This document shows positions 9,218 through 17,179 of a stretch of 48,594 nt of DNA, in pieces. The DNA comes from Acidimicrobiia bacterium (GTDB lineage: Bacteria > Actinomycetota > Acidimicrobiia > Spongiisociales > UBA11373). The notes below the pieces were generated by a model. It was given only the letters and a program-made list of their open reading frames with translations, had not been told where the DNA came from and searched no databases. Where the stretch lies: contig JBBDMM010000004.1 of NCBI GenBank assembly GCA_040878325.1, forward strand, positions 1-48,594. The letters run 5' to 3'. Each line of letters opens with the position of its first letter. Positions within the stretch are counted from its first letter, which is position 1. A program made the translations under genes and the position numbers.

Positions 9218-9528
9218 CAACGTTCGACGAGCACCCGGATCGTCCCCCCACATGCCAGACCAACCTCGAAGGCCTCTTCGTCGGTGATGCCGTAGGTGAG
9301 CACCCTGGGTTCTCCGCTCCGAGCTACGTGTTCCGCCTGCGCAATGACGTCGCTCTCGACACAGCCCCCACTCACCGATCCCGCCACCTCTCCATCGCCG
9401 GCCATGAGCATTCGGGATCCCGGCGGACGAGGCGCGGTGCCTTCGACCGAAATCACCGTGGCCGACACGACAGACCTCCCCTCTGCCCGCCACCGATCAC
9501 GGGTGGCGAGATCTGCAAGAAGACTCAT
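9214..9528 (-). CDS. XdhC/CoxI N-terminal domain protein
   Basis: 104 aa, the N-terminal XdhC_CoxI domain alone. Visible signatures are the VEGTAPRPPGSRM loop, SGGCVES and the closing GLACGGTIRVLVE. In full-length XdhC this domain helps bind the molybdenum cofactor. It probably works as a pair with the overlapping downstream gene. The start ATG (9526-9528) is preceded at 6 bases by TACTCT, which decides against the longer in-frame start at 9639. The split is a frame change at an ordinary GTGA overlap, not a Sec codon: reading through the TGA leaves the frame of the second gene. Confidence 0.85.
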   Translation of the reverse strand: MSLLADLATRDRWRAEGRSVVSATVISVEGTAPRPPGSRMLMAGDGEVAGSVSGGCVESDVIAQAEHVARSGEPRVLTYGITDEEAFEVGLACGGTIRVLVERW

Positions 9529-9534
9529 TGCCGA

Positions 9535-9540
9535 AGAGTA
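9535..9540 (-). promoter_or_regulatory. -10 box for split xdhC pair
   Basis: TACTCT on the minus strand, 6 bases before the ATG at 9528. Confidence 0.5.
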
Positions 9541-9626
9541 CGCCTCCGCACGCCGGGAGCCCCCGACAACGCCGATCTCACCCGCCGCCCTAGTCTCTGC
9601 CTCCACCCCTCCCATCGCTGGTTCAA

Positions 9627-11174
9627 ATGCGCCGAGCACCCCACGACCTCTTCGACTCCCGGCACAGCCGACGGTTCAAGCGTCGGCGCAACTGGGGACA
9701 GGTCATTTCACGCTCGCTGATCGGGGCACTGGTTGTGATCGTCCTGGTGGGTGGCTGGGTCATCTTGCGCAACGCCTTCGCCACCGACGAAGTCCACCTT
9801 CGGGTCATCAGCGCCGACCAGCAGCCCATCGCCGGGGCAGTGATCGTCGCCGACAACGGGCGCGAGGCCGTCACTTCCGAGGGAGGACTCGCCACTCTCG
9901 CCTTCGAGGCGCCGGCAACGCTCACCGTCACGGCTCGCGGCCACCAGAGCGCGACCTATCCGGTCGACGTGATCCCACCCCAGGGGGCCATTTCCCTGCA
10001 GATGTACCCACGGGTGTTGCAGGGGCGGGTCACCGACGTCAACGGAATCGGGCTACCGGGAGCGACCGTCGTACTCGGAGACCAGGCGGTCACTGCGGGT
10101 GAGTTTGGCAGCTTCGAGATCGTGGCGGCGGAGCCAGGGATCGTCAGGGCGGAGAAGGCGGCGTGGACTCCGACCGAGGAGGAGTGGGGTGGCCAGCGAA
10201 CCCGCCTCGACCTGGTGCTCGAGCCCTTCATGGTCAAGGGGCTTCGGGTGTTCTACGACGCCGCCGGCGACGCCGAGGCGTTCGCCGAGATACTCCGCAT
10301 CGCCGAGACCACCGCCGTCAACGCTCTCATCTTCGACACCAAAGAGGAGAAGGGTTGGGTGCTCTATGACTCGGCGGTCCCCTTCGCCCGTGAAGCAGGC
10401 GCGATCGAGGTCAGGTACGACGTCCGTGACGTGCTGGCGCAGGCCAAGGAGCGGGGCCTGTACGCCATCACCCGGATCGTGGTGTTCCAGGACCCATACG
10501 CCACCGTCCTCAACGCCGACGCGGCCATCAAGGACAGCGAGACCGGGAGTGCGTGGACGACGGTCCAGGGCTTCGGATGGATGGACCCGACCAACCGCGA
10601 CTCGTGGCAGTACCCGATCGACCTCGCCATCGAGGCGTGCCAGTTGGGTTTCGACGAGATCCAGTTCGACTACGTCCGGTTTCCATCCGATGGCGACATC
10701 TCGACGGCTCGCTACTCGATCGACTCGCCGAATGCCGACACCCGGGTGGAGACCATCGCTGCATTCTTGGGGGAAGCCCGTGACCAGATCCACGAGGAAG
10801 GTTGCGCGGTGTCTGCGGACATCTTCGCAATCGTGCTCTCGGTCTTCGACGACCAGGGCATCGGCCAGCGGGTCGAAGAGCTGTCCTGGACGGTCGATGC
10901 GATCAGCCCGATGATCTACCCCAGCCACTACGGCCCCGGCTGGCTCAACCTCGACAATCCCAACGACTACCCCGCCGAGGTCGTCGGACAGGCCCTCCGG
11001 GCCGGCATGCCCCGCCTCGAAGGTGGGGCGCTGATGCGACCCTGGCTACAGGCCTTCTCGTGGGATGCCTCCCAGGTGCTCGAAAGCATCCTCACCGCCG
11101 AAGAATCGACCAACGGCTGGATGCTGTGGAACTCGATCAGTGACTTCGTGGTGGAGGGGATACCTGAGGAGTGA
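9627..11174 (+). CDS. DUF4015 putative glycoside hydrolase, membrane anchored
   Basis: 515 aa. A basic N-terminus and one TM helix (about 28-47) anchor the protein with its bulk outside the cell. Residues 55-205 hold two carboxypeptidase-regulatory-like beta-sandwich repeats. From about 205 to the end is a TIM-barrel-like DUF4015 domain (putative glycosyl hydrolase): FDTKEEKGWVLYDS, DEIQFDYVRFPSDG and DAISPMIYPSHYGPG are the family blocks, with acidic residues in the DEIQFDYVRFP strand likely catalytic. Its polysaccharide substrate is unknown. A converging gene lies downstream, and the spacer holds paired heptamer arrays. Confidence 0.86.
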   Translation: MRRAPHDLFDSRHSRRFKRRRNWGQVISRSLIGALVVIVLVGGWVILRNAFATDEVHLRVISADQQPIAGAVIVADNGREAVTSEGGLATLAFEAPATLTVTARGHQSATYPVDVIPPQGAISLQMYPRVLQGRVTDVNGIGLPGATVVLGDQAVTAGEFGSFEIVAAEPGIVRAEKAAWTPTEEEWGGQRTRLDLVLEPFMVKGLRVFYDAAGDAEAFAEILRIAETTAVNALIFDTKEEKGWVLYDSAVPFAREAGAIEVRYDVRDVLAQAKERGLYAITRIVVFQDPYATVLNADAAIKDSETGSAWTTVQGFGWMDPTNRDSWQYPIDLAIEACQLGFDEIQFDYVRFPSDGDISTARYSIDSPNADTRVETIAAFLGEARDQIHEEGCAVSADIFAIVLSVFDDQGIGQRVEELSWTVDAISPMIYPSHYGPGWLNLDNPNDYPAEVVGQALRAGMPRLEGGALMRPWLQAFSWDASQVLESILTAEESTNGWMLWNSISDFVVEGIPEE

Positions 11175-11180
11175 GGGCTC

Positions 11181-11224
11181 GCGGGGCCTCGCCTGCGATA
11201 CGCAATACGCGATACGCAATTCGA
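11181..11224. repeat. Heptamer array, AATACGC class (left arm)
   Basis: Units GATACGC, AATACGC, GATACGC and AATTCGA occupy 11197-11224, preceded by a GC-rich stretch (GGGGCCTCGCC) like the hairpin core seen beside other arrays of this class. It lies just behind the stop codon at 11172-11174. An inverted copy follows at 11305-11332. Confidence 0.75.
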
Positions 11225-11304
11225 CAGATCGCGTCCACCGCTGAGTTTGAAACTCCCGCCTCCGGAACGTCTAACTCCCAGCTCAGGGGAAAACCGCCCT
11301 CCTT

Positions 11305-11332
11305 CGTATTGCGTATCGCGAATTGCGAATCG
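11305..11332. repeat. Heptamer array, AATACGC class (right, inverted arm)
   Basis: Units CGTATTG, CGTATCG, CGAATTG and CGAATCG. These are the reverse complement of the 11197-11224 class, so the two arrays form inverted arms about 80 bp apart between convergent genes. The array ends 4 bp from the stop codon of the MBL gene. Confidence 0.75.
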
Positions 11333-11336
11333 CGCT

Positions 11337-12152
11337 CTACAGAGGAAGCGTCATTCCTTCGTACGCGGCGTCTACGGGGGTGAAGAGGCGACGGGCCTCG
11401 GCGCGCATCGCATCGATCTCGTCGTCATCGCGGTCGGGATCATGGCTCGTCAATATCAACCGACCCACCCCGGCGGCGCGGGCTGCAGTCGCGGCCTGCT
11501 CCCAATCACTGTGACCCCAGCCCTTCTTGGTCGCCAGGTGCTCCTCGGGGGTGTATTGCGCATCGTGGAACATCACGTCGGCGCCGGACGCGAAATCGGT
11601 GATCGCCTCGTCCAACTCGGCGCTGTCTCCCGCCTCGTGATCCGTGACGATGACGATGGTCCGCTCCGCCTCGAGACGATAGGCCACCGTCATCTGCGGG
11701 TGGCTGACCCCGATGTGAGTCACCTTGACCGGCCCGAGCTTCATCGAATCTTCGAGGAGGTGGATGCTCACTCCCGTCGCCTTGTCGACAGGCACCGGCC
11801 ACCACGGCGGTCTCATCACGTCGCCAAGTGCCTCTGCCGGTGTCTTTGCCTCGCAGGCGGGGCCGTAGAGGTCCACCCGAACGCTCGGGTCGTACACCGC
11901 GCCGAACGTCGGCAAGCCCTGGATGTGGTCCCAGTGGTAGTGGGTCAGGAGGACCGTGAAGCGCTTCGGGCCTTCCTGCTTGCGCACCAGATTCTGCAGG
12001 TTCCGCAGACCGGTGCCGGCGTCGATCACCAGGTAATGCCCGGGTTCGACCTCGACGTAGTAGCAGGTGGTGTTTCCCCCGTACCGCCGGTACTCGGGAC
12101 CCGAGACGCACATTGAGCCGCGGCAACCACCGACCGTGAGGGTGAGGGTCAT
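11337..12152 (-). CDS. MBL-fold metallo-hydrolase
   Basis: 271 aa, complete metallo-beta-lactamase fold with the metal motif THYHWDH (H71, H73, D75, H76) and further conserved positions SHPQMTVAY, TDHE, FHDAQYT and SHDPDRDDD. The overall pattern is closest to the RNase Z / phosphodiesterase-like branch (PhnP, class II cNMP phosphodiesterase), not to beta-lactamases. It lies 76 bp downstream of a cyclic-nucleotide-binding gene on the same strand, which suggests a phosphodiester substrate; that is inference. An alternative is an unspecific MBL hydrolase. Confidence 0.88.
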   Translation of the reverse strand: MTLTLTVGGCRGSMCVSGPEYRRYGGNTTCYYVEVEPGHYLVIDAGTGLRNLQNLVRKQEGPKRFTVLLTHYHWDHIQGLPTFGAVYDPSVRVDLYGPACEAKTPAEALGDVMRPPWWPVPVDKATGVSIHLLEDSMKLGPVKVTHIGVSHPQMTVAYRLEAERTIVIVTDHEAGDSAELDEAITDFASGADVMFHDAQYTPEEHLATKKGWGHSDWEQAATAARAAGVGRLILTSHDPDRDDDEIDAMRAEARRLFTPVDAAYEGMTLPL

Positions 12153-12228
12153 CGTGAGACGCGTCCGGTCTGCTCAGGGCGTGCCTGAGTGCGCAGGGTC
12201 GAACCCGGCGAGAGACATGACCGGGGTT

Positions 12229-12642
12229 TCAGTCGCTCAGCGCCTTCTCGGTACCGCTGAGCCGGGTGGCCAACTCGTTCATGATCTTCATGCCGATATC
12301 GGGATGAGTGCTCAGAATGGCGCGCAAGTCCCACTGGGTGATCACGAGGCACTTTGCCTTCGTGAGTGCGACCACGTCGGCGGTGCGCGGCGTGTCCTCG
12401 AGCAGCAGTGCCATCTCGCCGAAATAGTCCCCGGTCGCGAGATCGGCCACGGCGACGCCGCCCTTGCGAACCTGCGCGGTCCCTTCGAGGAGCAGATAGA
12501 AGCCGAGGCCCGGATCGCCTTCGCGGATGATGACTTCGCCAGGTTCGAATGTCCGCTCCTTTGCGGTCACCATCACGCTCGCCAGCTCCTTTTCGGTGCA
12601 GGCGCTGAACAGCCCCGTCTGCTTCAGCAACTCGATACCCAT
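12229..12642 (-). CDS. Stand-alone cyclic-nucleotide-binding domain protein
   Basis: 137 aa, a single CNB domain. The phosphate-binding cassette GEMALLLEDTPRTADV is at 75-90, with the phosphate-contacting Arg at 86. No HTH or other output domain is fused, so it is a sensor that must act on a partner. The gene lies between an RCK-channel gene upstream and the MBL hydrolase downstream, all on the minus strand, so the channel is the obvious partner candidate. GGAGG precedes the ATG. Ligand preference (cAMP versus cGMP) cannot be read safely. Confidence 0.9.
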   Translation of the reverse strand: MGIELLKQTGLFSACTEKELASVMVTAKERTFEPGEVIIREGDPGLGFYLLLEGTAQVRKGGVAVADLATGDYFGEMALLLEDTPRTADVVALTKAKCLVITQWDLRAILSTHPDIGMKIMNELATRLSGTEKALSD

Positions 12643-12700
12643 AACCCTCCACCTTCTAGTGAGCGCACACGATATCCGAACCGAGCGGGCGAGTTTTCGA

Positions 12701-13756
12701 TCAAGCGTATGGGCCGGTCACCCGGGCCGACTGGAGCGGCAGCAGCGTACCCAACGATTGCGCTACCACGACGACCTGGTCACCGAACGAGAGGGTGAAG
12801 TCACTCGGAGGATTGCTGTAGGTGACGTCACCTCGCGACACGGCCATGAGGGTCGCCTGATGGTCCCGGCGCATCCGTGCCGAAAGCTCATCGATGCTGA
12901 GACCGCAATACTCGTCGGGCAGGATCACCCGGTAGAGCTCGGATCCCTCTCCGCCCGACACAATGTCGGTGACGAACTCACTGAGGCCCGGGTACATCGC
13001 CGTACGGGCGAGGAGCCTCGACGCCAGTCGCGAAGTGACCAGCACCTCATCGACATGGGTCCGTTCGAAGTGGGTCACATGCCTGGGGTTGTTCACCTCG
13101 GCCACCGTACGCACATTCGGGGCCATCGTCTCGATGGCCAGCACGACCAGGATCGATCGCATGTCGGCGGCGTCCGACGCGTCGCTCGGGCAGATGATCG
13201 CGGCCGAGGCGTGAGCGACTCCGGCGCGCTCGAGGTCCTCGGAGTTGGTTGCATCGCCCCGTACGAAGTAGATGCCCTCCCCGGCCGGACTCCTCTCCGA
13301 GTCGTGCAAGAGGACGATCTTCACTCCGTACTCGTCAGACCGGAGCTCTTCGATGAGGTCGCGCGCCGTCGTGTTCCATCCGCAGACCACGATGTGGCCC
13401 TCATATCCCGAAGCACCCATGCCCTGACCCTCCTTCATGAGAAAGTCGATGACCACTCCGACGACGGCGCCCGTAACCGTGACGAGCACTCCGACACCGA
13501 AGATCGCCAGCATCCAATGGATCACCCACCCGGTGGGGGTCGACACGTACGAGATGTCGCCCGCGTCGAGAATCGTCATCACCGACCAGTAGAACGATCG
13601 GCCGAACTCCGAGAGCGTGGCCTCCTTCTCGACCAGTGTCACCCCGATGGTGGCGAGGAGGACGACGATCAGGCTCGTAATTAGGAGCGGCCTGACCACC
13701 TTTCCGCCGAACTGCCCGCGAATCCGCCGGTAGTGCCACCGCAACCGCTTGAACAA
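12701..13756 (-). CDS. Two-TM ion channel with RCK (TrkA) domains, CASTOR/POLLUX-like
   Basis: 351 aa. TM1 is at about 22-43, a pore loop at 55-70, TM2 at about 78-106, then cytosolic Rossmann-type TrkA/RCK domains from 118 (HIVVCGWNTTARDLIEEL). The selectivity filter reads TILDAGDIS where K+ channels have TVGYGD; DAG-type filters are known from CASTOR/POLLUX/DMI1-like channels. The start is a TTG at 13754-13756, with GGAGG seven bases upstream. The longer reading to 13879 merely translates a heptamer array. CNB and MBL genes follow on the same strand at 58 and 76 bp spacing. Ion selectivity is uncertain. Confidence 0.85.
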   Translation of the reverse strand: MFKRLRWHYRRIRGQFGGKVVRPLLITSLIVVLLATIGVTLVEKEATLSEFGRSFYWSVMTILDAGDISYVSTPTGWVIHWMLAIFGVGVLVTVTGAVVGVVIDFLMKEGQGMGASGYEGHIVVCGWNTTARDLIEELRSDEYGVKIVLLHDSERSPAGEGIYFVRGDATNSEDLERAGVAHASAAIICPSDASDAADMRSILVVLAIETMAPNVRTVAEVNNPRHVTHFERTHVDEVLVTSRLASRLLARTAMYPGLSEFVTDIVSGGEGSELYRVILPDEYCGLSIDELSARMRRDHQATLMAVSRGDVTYSNPPSDFTLSFGDQVVVVAQSLGTLLPLQSARVTGPYA

Positions 13757-13794
13757 GTCCGTGCCTCCGGTTGAACGTGGAGGATAGGGAGGAA

Positions 13795-13871
13795 GTCTCC
13801 AATCTCCAGTCGCCAGTTTCCAGCAGGCGGGCCTTTCGCCATCCGCCATCCGCCATCCGCCATCCGCAAGA
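13795..13871. repeat. Two adjoining heptamer arrays (CCAGTCT and CCATCCG classes)
   Basis: 13795-13822 holds GTCTCCA, ATCTCCA, GTCGCCA and GTTTCCA. 13839-13866 holds four perfect CCATCCG units ending at the recurrent junction CAAGA (13867-13871). They lie in the leader of the minus-strand channel gene. Confidence 0.85.
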
Positions 13872-14130
13872 GCACTCAAGCGCTCGCGGTTTGCTCTCCG
13901 GCCGCTGCCAGGGCCGTTCGCCCCTGGTAGGGACGGGGCGAAAGCGACATTGTCGGGCTGAGAGGATGTTCGGCGGGAGCGCGGGTCCGACCCGACACAG
14001 CGCCCCCTCCTGTGAGTGGTGGATCCCCTCCCGCCGCATCCTCAACAACCAGCTGCCAGCCACGGCTCCAGCACCAGCCAGCAGCCCCAACTCCAACCCG
14101 CGGGCATCCGCATCCACTCGGCTATCCGGG
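13872..14130. other. Non-coding spacer with one hairpin
   Basis: The divergent spacer between the channel gene (13756) and the ATP-grasp-like gene (14202) is about 445 bp. Besides arrays at both ends it contains an 8-bp perfect inverted repeat, TTCGCCCC (13917-13924) with GGGGCGAA (13935-13942). I see no credible gene in it; open frames here read as repeat translations. Confidence 0.5.
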
Positions 14131-14151
14131 TTTCGCCTTTCGCCTTTCGCC
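14131..14151. repeat. Short heptamer array, TTTCGCC
   Basis: Three consecutive TTTCGCC units, about 40 bp before the -10 box of the next gene. Confidence 0.6.
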
Positions 14152-14189
14152 CTTCCTTGCCAACCTGCCCCTTCCGCACTCCCCCGGAC

Positions 14190-14195
14190 TACCTT
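14190..14195 (+). promoter_or_regulatory. -10 box for ATP-grasp-like gene
   Basis: TACCTT, 6 bases before the ATG at 14202, with no ribosome-binding site; leaderless spacing. Confidence 0.5.
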
Positions 14196-14201
14196 CAATT
14201 C

Positions 14202-15581
14202 ATGACCGCCGAGCGGTACCGCAACCTGGTCGACGCGGCGATGGGGCGCCACCGGTGGATCTTGTGCGCCGACGTCGCCGCGGCGTTCACCCCGGCTGTC
14301 AAGGAGATGCGCGAGAAGGGGGCACCCCGACCGCTGTTGCTCTGCGGAGGCAAAGGGACGGGTGATCTCCCCACCGGGGACGATTGCGAGATGGTGATCC
14401 TCGGAACGAAGGGCGACACGATGATGGGCGGGATCCGTGCCTACCACGCCGCCCTGCGTGACCTCCCCGGCTGGGCGATGGATCGGATCGATGCGTGGGA
14501 CCCCACTGGCGAGGCTCGGGTGCTGGCGTCATTTCTCGACAACGACTTCGAGATCGGTGGCCGCCCCGCCTGGGGGGGACGTCCCGAAGCGTGGATCGCC
14601 CTCGATGACAAGACGACGGTTGGCGAGATTTGGCGAGGAGCCGAAGTGGACGCCGCCCCGGCGGAAGCCGTCGCCGCGGATGCGGCCGCGCTTGTCGACG
14701 CCTCCTGCCGACTCCAGGGCGCGTTGGGCTCGGTGTGGGCCGGCGACAACCGGGAGGGCTGGCACGGCGGGGCGGAGTACACCCGATACATCGCCGATCC
14801 CGAAGACGCATCTGCGGCCGTGGCGTTCTTTCAAGCCCACTGCGACAAGGCCCGTGTCATGCCCTTCCTCGAAGGCGTGCCGTGTTCGATCCACGGGATG
14901 GTGTTCCCCGACCGGGTGGCAGCCTTTCGTCCCGTCGAGATGGTGGTGTTCCGTGCCCCGGGTTCGGACATGTTTCGCTACGCCTCGGTGGCCACCTCGT
15001 GGGATCCCCCGGCCGAAATGCGGGAGGAAATGAGGGCGGCCGCGCGGCGGGTCGGCAGCCATCTGCGCGACCTCGTCGGCTTCCGAGGGGTGTTCACCGT
15101 CGACGGCGTGGCGACGGCAGATGGCTTCCTGCCGACGGAACTCAACCCTCGCTTCGGCGCAGGGCTCGGTCCGGTGGCCCGCGCCGCAGACATGCCGCTC
15201 TTGGGAATCAGCCGGCTGCTGATCGCCGGGGAAACCGACGGCCTCGATCCCGCCGAGATCGAGCAGATCTCAGTGGAGGGGGGCGATGCCAAACGGCATC
15301 TTGGCGGATTCACCATGGTTTCGATGGCCATCGACGAAACGGTGGAGAGCCGGGGAAACTGGGACGGCGCACAGTTGACCATCCTCGACGGCGAAGGCGG
15401 CAACGCCACATTGCTCAGGGGGCCCGCGTCGGCCGGAGGGATGGTCCGCTTCACGCTCGACCCCGACCACGTCGTCGCCGGAACCCAGGCTGCACCCGTC
15501 GTGATGCAAGCCTTCCGGGCCACCGACGAGAAATGGGCCACCGGGATCGGGGAACTGATACCAGGGGTCCCGCCCGCATAG
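14202..15581 (+). CDS. ATP-grasp-like protein of unknown substrate
   Basis: 459 aa. The C-terminal two thirds resemble an ATP-grasp ligase: the segment GFLPTELNPRFGAGLG carries the E-x-N-x-R metal/ATP signature of that fold, preceded by EGVPCSIHGMVF, which fits the nucleotide-binding subdomain. The N-terminal 120 residues look like an alpha/beta pre-ATP-grasp domain. The product could be a carboxylate-amine/thiol ligase; no neighbour points to a pathway. The start at 14202 is set by the -10 box; an earlier in-frame start at 14016 would translate repeat sequence. Confidence 0.65.
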   Translation: MTAERYRNLVDAAMGRHRWILCADVAAAFTPAVKEMREKGAPRPLLLCGGKGTGDLPTGDDCEMVILGTKGDTMMGGIRAYHAALRDLPGWAMDRIDAWDPTGEARVLASFLDNDFEIGGRPAWGGRPEAWIALDDKTTVGEIWRGAEVDAAPAEAVAADAAALVDASCRLQGALGSVWAGDNREGWHGGAEYTRYIADPEDASAAVAFFQAHCDKARVMPFLEGVPCSIHGMVFPDRVAAFRPVEMVVFRAPGSDMFRYASVATSWDPPAEMREEMRAAARRVGSHLRDLVGFRGVFTVDGVATADGFLPTELNPRFGAGLGPVARAADMPLLGISRLLIAGETDGLDPAEIEQISVEGGDAKRHLGGFTMVSMAIDETVESRGNWDGAQLTILDGEGGNATLLRGPASAGGMVRFTLDPDHVVAGTQAAPVVMQAFRATDEKWATGIGELIPGVPPA

Positions 15582-15590
15582 CGGACGGGA

Positions 15591-15681
15591 CCAGTCGCCA
15601 GTCTCCGGTCCCCAGCAGGAAACGCGGCCGAGGCCCGGTTCCCTGGTCTTACTGGAGACTGGCGACTGGCGACTGGTGACT
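15591..15681. repeat. Inverted pair of heptamer arrays between convergent genes
   Basis: Left arm 15591-15611 (CCAGTCG, CCAGTCT, CCGGTCC). Right arm 15654-15681 (GGAGACT, GGCGACT twice, GGTGACT). A central GGAAAC...GGTTCC repeat lies between them. The transcript can fold into a long hairpin serving both convergent genes. The right arm lies inside the tnaA coding sequence and encodes its last ten residues. Confidence 0.85.
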
Positions 15682-17052
15682 TGGTTCAAACTTTGCGGTG
15701 AAGTGCCGCAGCCACGGCGCCTGTTCGGTGATCCGATATCCACCGAGGGAAGGCGCCCGCTTGGCGACCGAGAGGACGACTTCGGCCACGTAGTCGATGT
15801 GGCTCTGGGTATAGGTGCGCCGCGGGATCGCCAACCGAACCAACTCCATGGTGGCAGGCGTCTCGCTGCCGTCCTCGTGGGGCACCCCGAACATCACCGA
15901 GCCGATCTCCACCCCCCGAACCCCGCCATCGCGATACAACTCGACCGCCAGTGACTGCGCCGGGTACTGGCTCGGAGGAATGTGGGGAAGCAGCGCCTTC
16001 GCGTCGATATAGATGGCGTGTCCCCCGGGGGGCCACACGATGGGAACGCCGCCGTCCCGGCACTTCTCCCCCAGGTACTCCGTGCTGCGGATGCGGTACC
16101 GGAGATAATTCTCGTCGAGCACCTCCCGCAGGCCCACCGCGATCGCCTCGAGATCGCGTCCGGCGAGACCGCCATAGGTGGGGAACCCTTCGGTGAGGAT
16201 CAGGAGGTTGCGGCACTTGGCCGCCAAGTCGGGGTCGCGCATCGCCAGGAACCCGCCGATGTTGGCGATGCCATCCTTCTTCGCACTGAAGGTGACTCCG
16301 TCGACCAGGGAGAACATCTCCGCGGCGATCTGGCGCGGCGTCCTCTCGGATTGCCCATGCTCCCGGAGCTTGATGAACCACGCGTTCTCGGCGAACCGGG
16401 CCGCATCCATGAAGAACGGGATCGAATGGCGGGTGCAGATCTCGCGAATCCCCCGCAGGTTCTCGAGCGAGACCGGCTGACCACCACCCGAGTTGTTGGT
16501 CACGGTCACCATCACCAGCGGGATCCGCTCCGCCCCGATTTCCCCGATGGTGCGCTCGAGCTCGGCAAGATCCATGTTTCCCTTGAACGGGTGATCGAGT
16601 GCGGGGTCACGTCCTTCGGCGATCACCATGTCGCGGGCCTCGGCTCCCTGGAACTCGACATTCGCTCGGGTCGTGTCGAAATGGGTGTTGTTCGGCACCA
16701 CCGACTCTGGACCGGCGGTGACGGAGAACAGGATCCACTCTGCCGCGCGTCCCTGATGGACCGGGATCACCTCCGGAAGCCCGGTAAGCCCCTCGACTTC
16801 CTCGGCGAACCGGTAATACGAGCGGCTACCGGCGTAGGACTCGTCGCCCACCATCATCCCCGCCCACTGATCAGCCGACATCGACCCGGTGCCCGAGTCG
16901 GTGAGCAGGTCGATGATCACCTCGTCGGCGTGCAACCCGAACAGGTTGTATCCCGCCCGTTGCAGCGCGGCCTCTCGCTCCTCGGTGGTAGGGAACGCGA
17001 TCGCCTGGACACTGTGAATCCGAAAGGGCTCGATGATGGTGCGGTAGGGCAC
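15649..17052 (-). CDS. tnaA: Tryptophanase (tryptophan indole-lyase)
   Basis: 467 aa PLP enzyme cleaving L-tryptophan to indole, pyruvate and ammonia. The PLP lysine is in SAKKD (K259), with LLTDSGTG near 50, FDTT at 125-128 and GGHAIYID near 343. VEIGS at 381-385 and FDTT favour tryptophanase over tyrosine phenol-lyase, which has MERG and FTTT there. The start is a GTG at 17050-17052 with GAGGA upstream. The family normally ends near FTAK; here a tail ending SHQSPVASLQ is encoded by the heptamer array, which also supplies the TAA stop. Indole made here could be a signal, but no tnaB-type transporter is present. Confidence 0.93.
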   Translation of the reverse strand: MPYRTIIEPFRIHSVQAIAFPTTEEREAALQRAGYNLFGLHADEVIIDLLTDSGTGSMSADQWAGMMVGDESYAGSRSYYRFAEEVEGLTGLPEVIPVHQGRAAEWILFSVTAGPESVVPNNTHFDTTRANVEFQGAEARDMVIAEGRDPALDHPFKGNMDLAELERTIGEIGAERIPLVMVTVTNNSGGGQPVSLENLRGIREICTRHSIPFFMDAARFAENAWFIKLREHGQSERTPRQIAAEMFSLVDGVTFSAKKDGIANIGGFLAMRDPDLAAKCRNLLILTEGFPTYGGLAGRDLEAIAVGLREVLDENYLRYRIRSTEYLGEKCRDGGVPIVWPPGGHAIYIDAKALLPHIPPSQYPAQSLAVELYRDGGVRGVEIGSVMFGVPHEDGSETPATMELVRLAIPRRTYTQSHIDYVAEVVLSVAKRAPSLGGYRITEQAPWLRHFTAKFEPSHQSPVASLQ

Positions 17053-17100
17053 GGGGGTCCTCACTGCTTGGTGAGAAGGACGGTAATGCGCCCAGGCGAT

Positions 17101-17141
17101 GGGCCTCGCTTCGCTCGGCCGCAATACGCAATACGCAATAC
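17101..17141. repeat. Hairpin core plus heptamer array, GCAATAC
   Basis: The core GGCCTCGCTTCGCTCGGCC (17102-17120) is followed by three perfect GCAATAC units (17121-17141). It is the reverse complement of the arrangement at 56-105. It lies upstream of tnaA in the divergent spacer. Confidence 0.78.
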
Positions 17142-17179
17142 GCCGAGTTATCGCACTCGAGAGGACCAGGTCGATTCTT

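Noticed and set aside
11337-12152. Beta-lactamase
   Set aside because: It has the MBL fold, but the motif set is of the RNase Z/phosphodiesterase-like branch and there is no signal peptide.
13757-13879. N-terminal extension of the DAGD channel
   Set aside because: It translates the CCATCCG/CCAGTCT arrays (WRMADG-type repeats); a TTG with GGAGG upstream gives a proper start at 13756.
15649-17052. Tyrosine phenol-lyase instead of tryptophanase
   Set aside because: The diagnostic segments read FDTT and VEIGS, as in tryptophanase, not FTTT and MERG.
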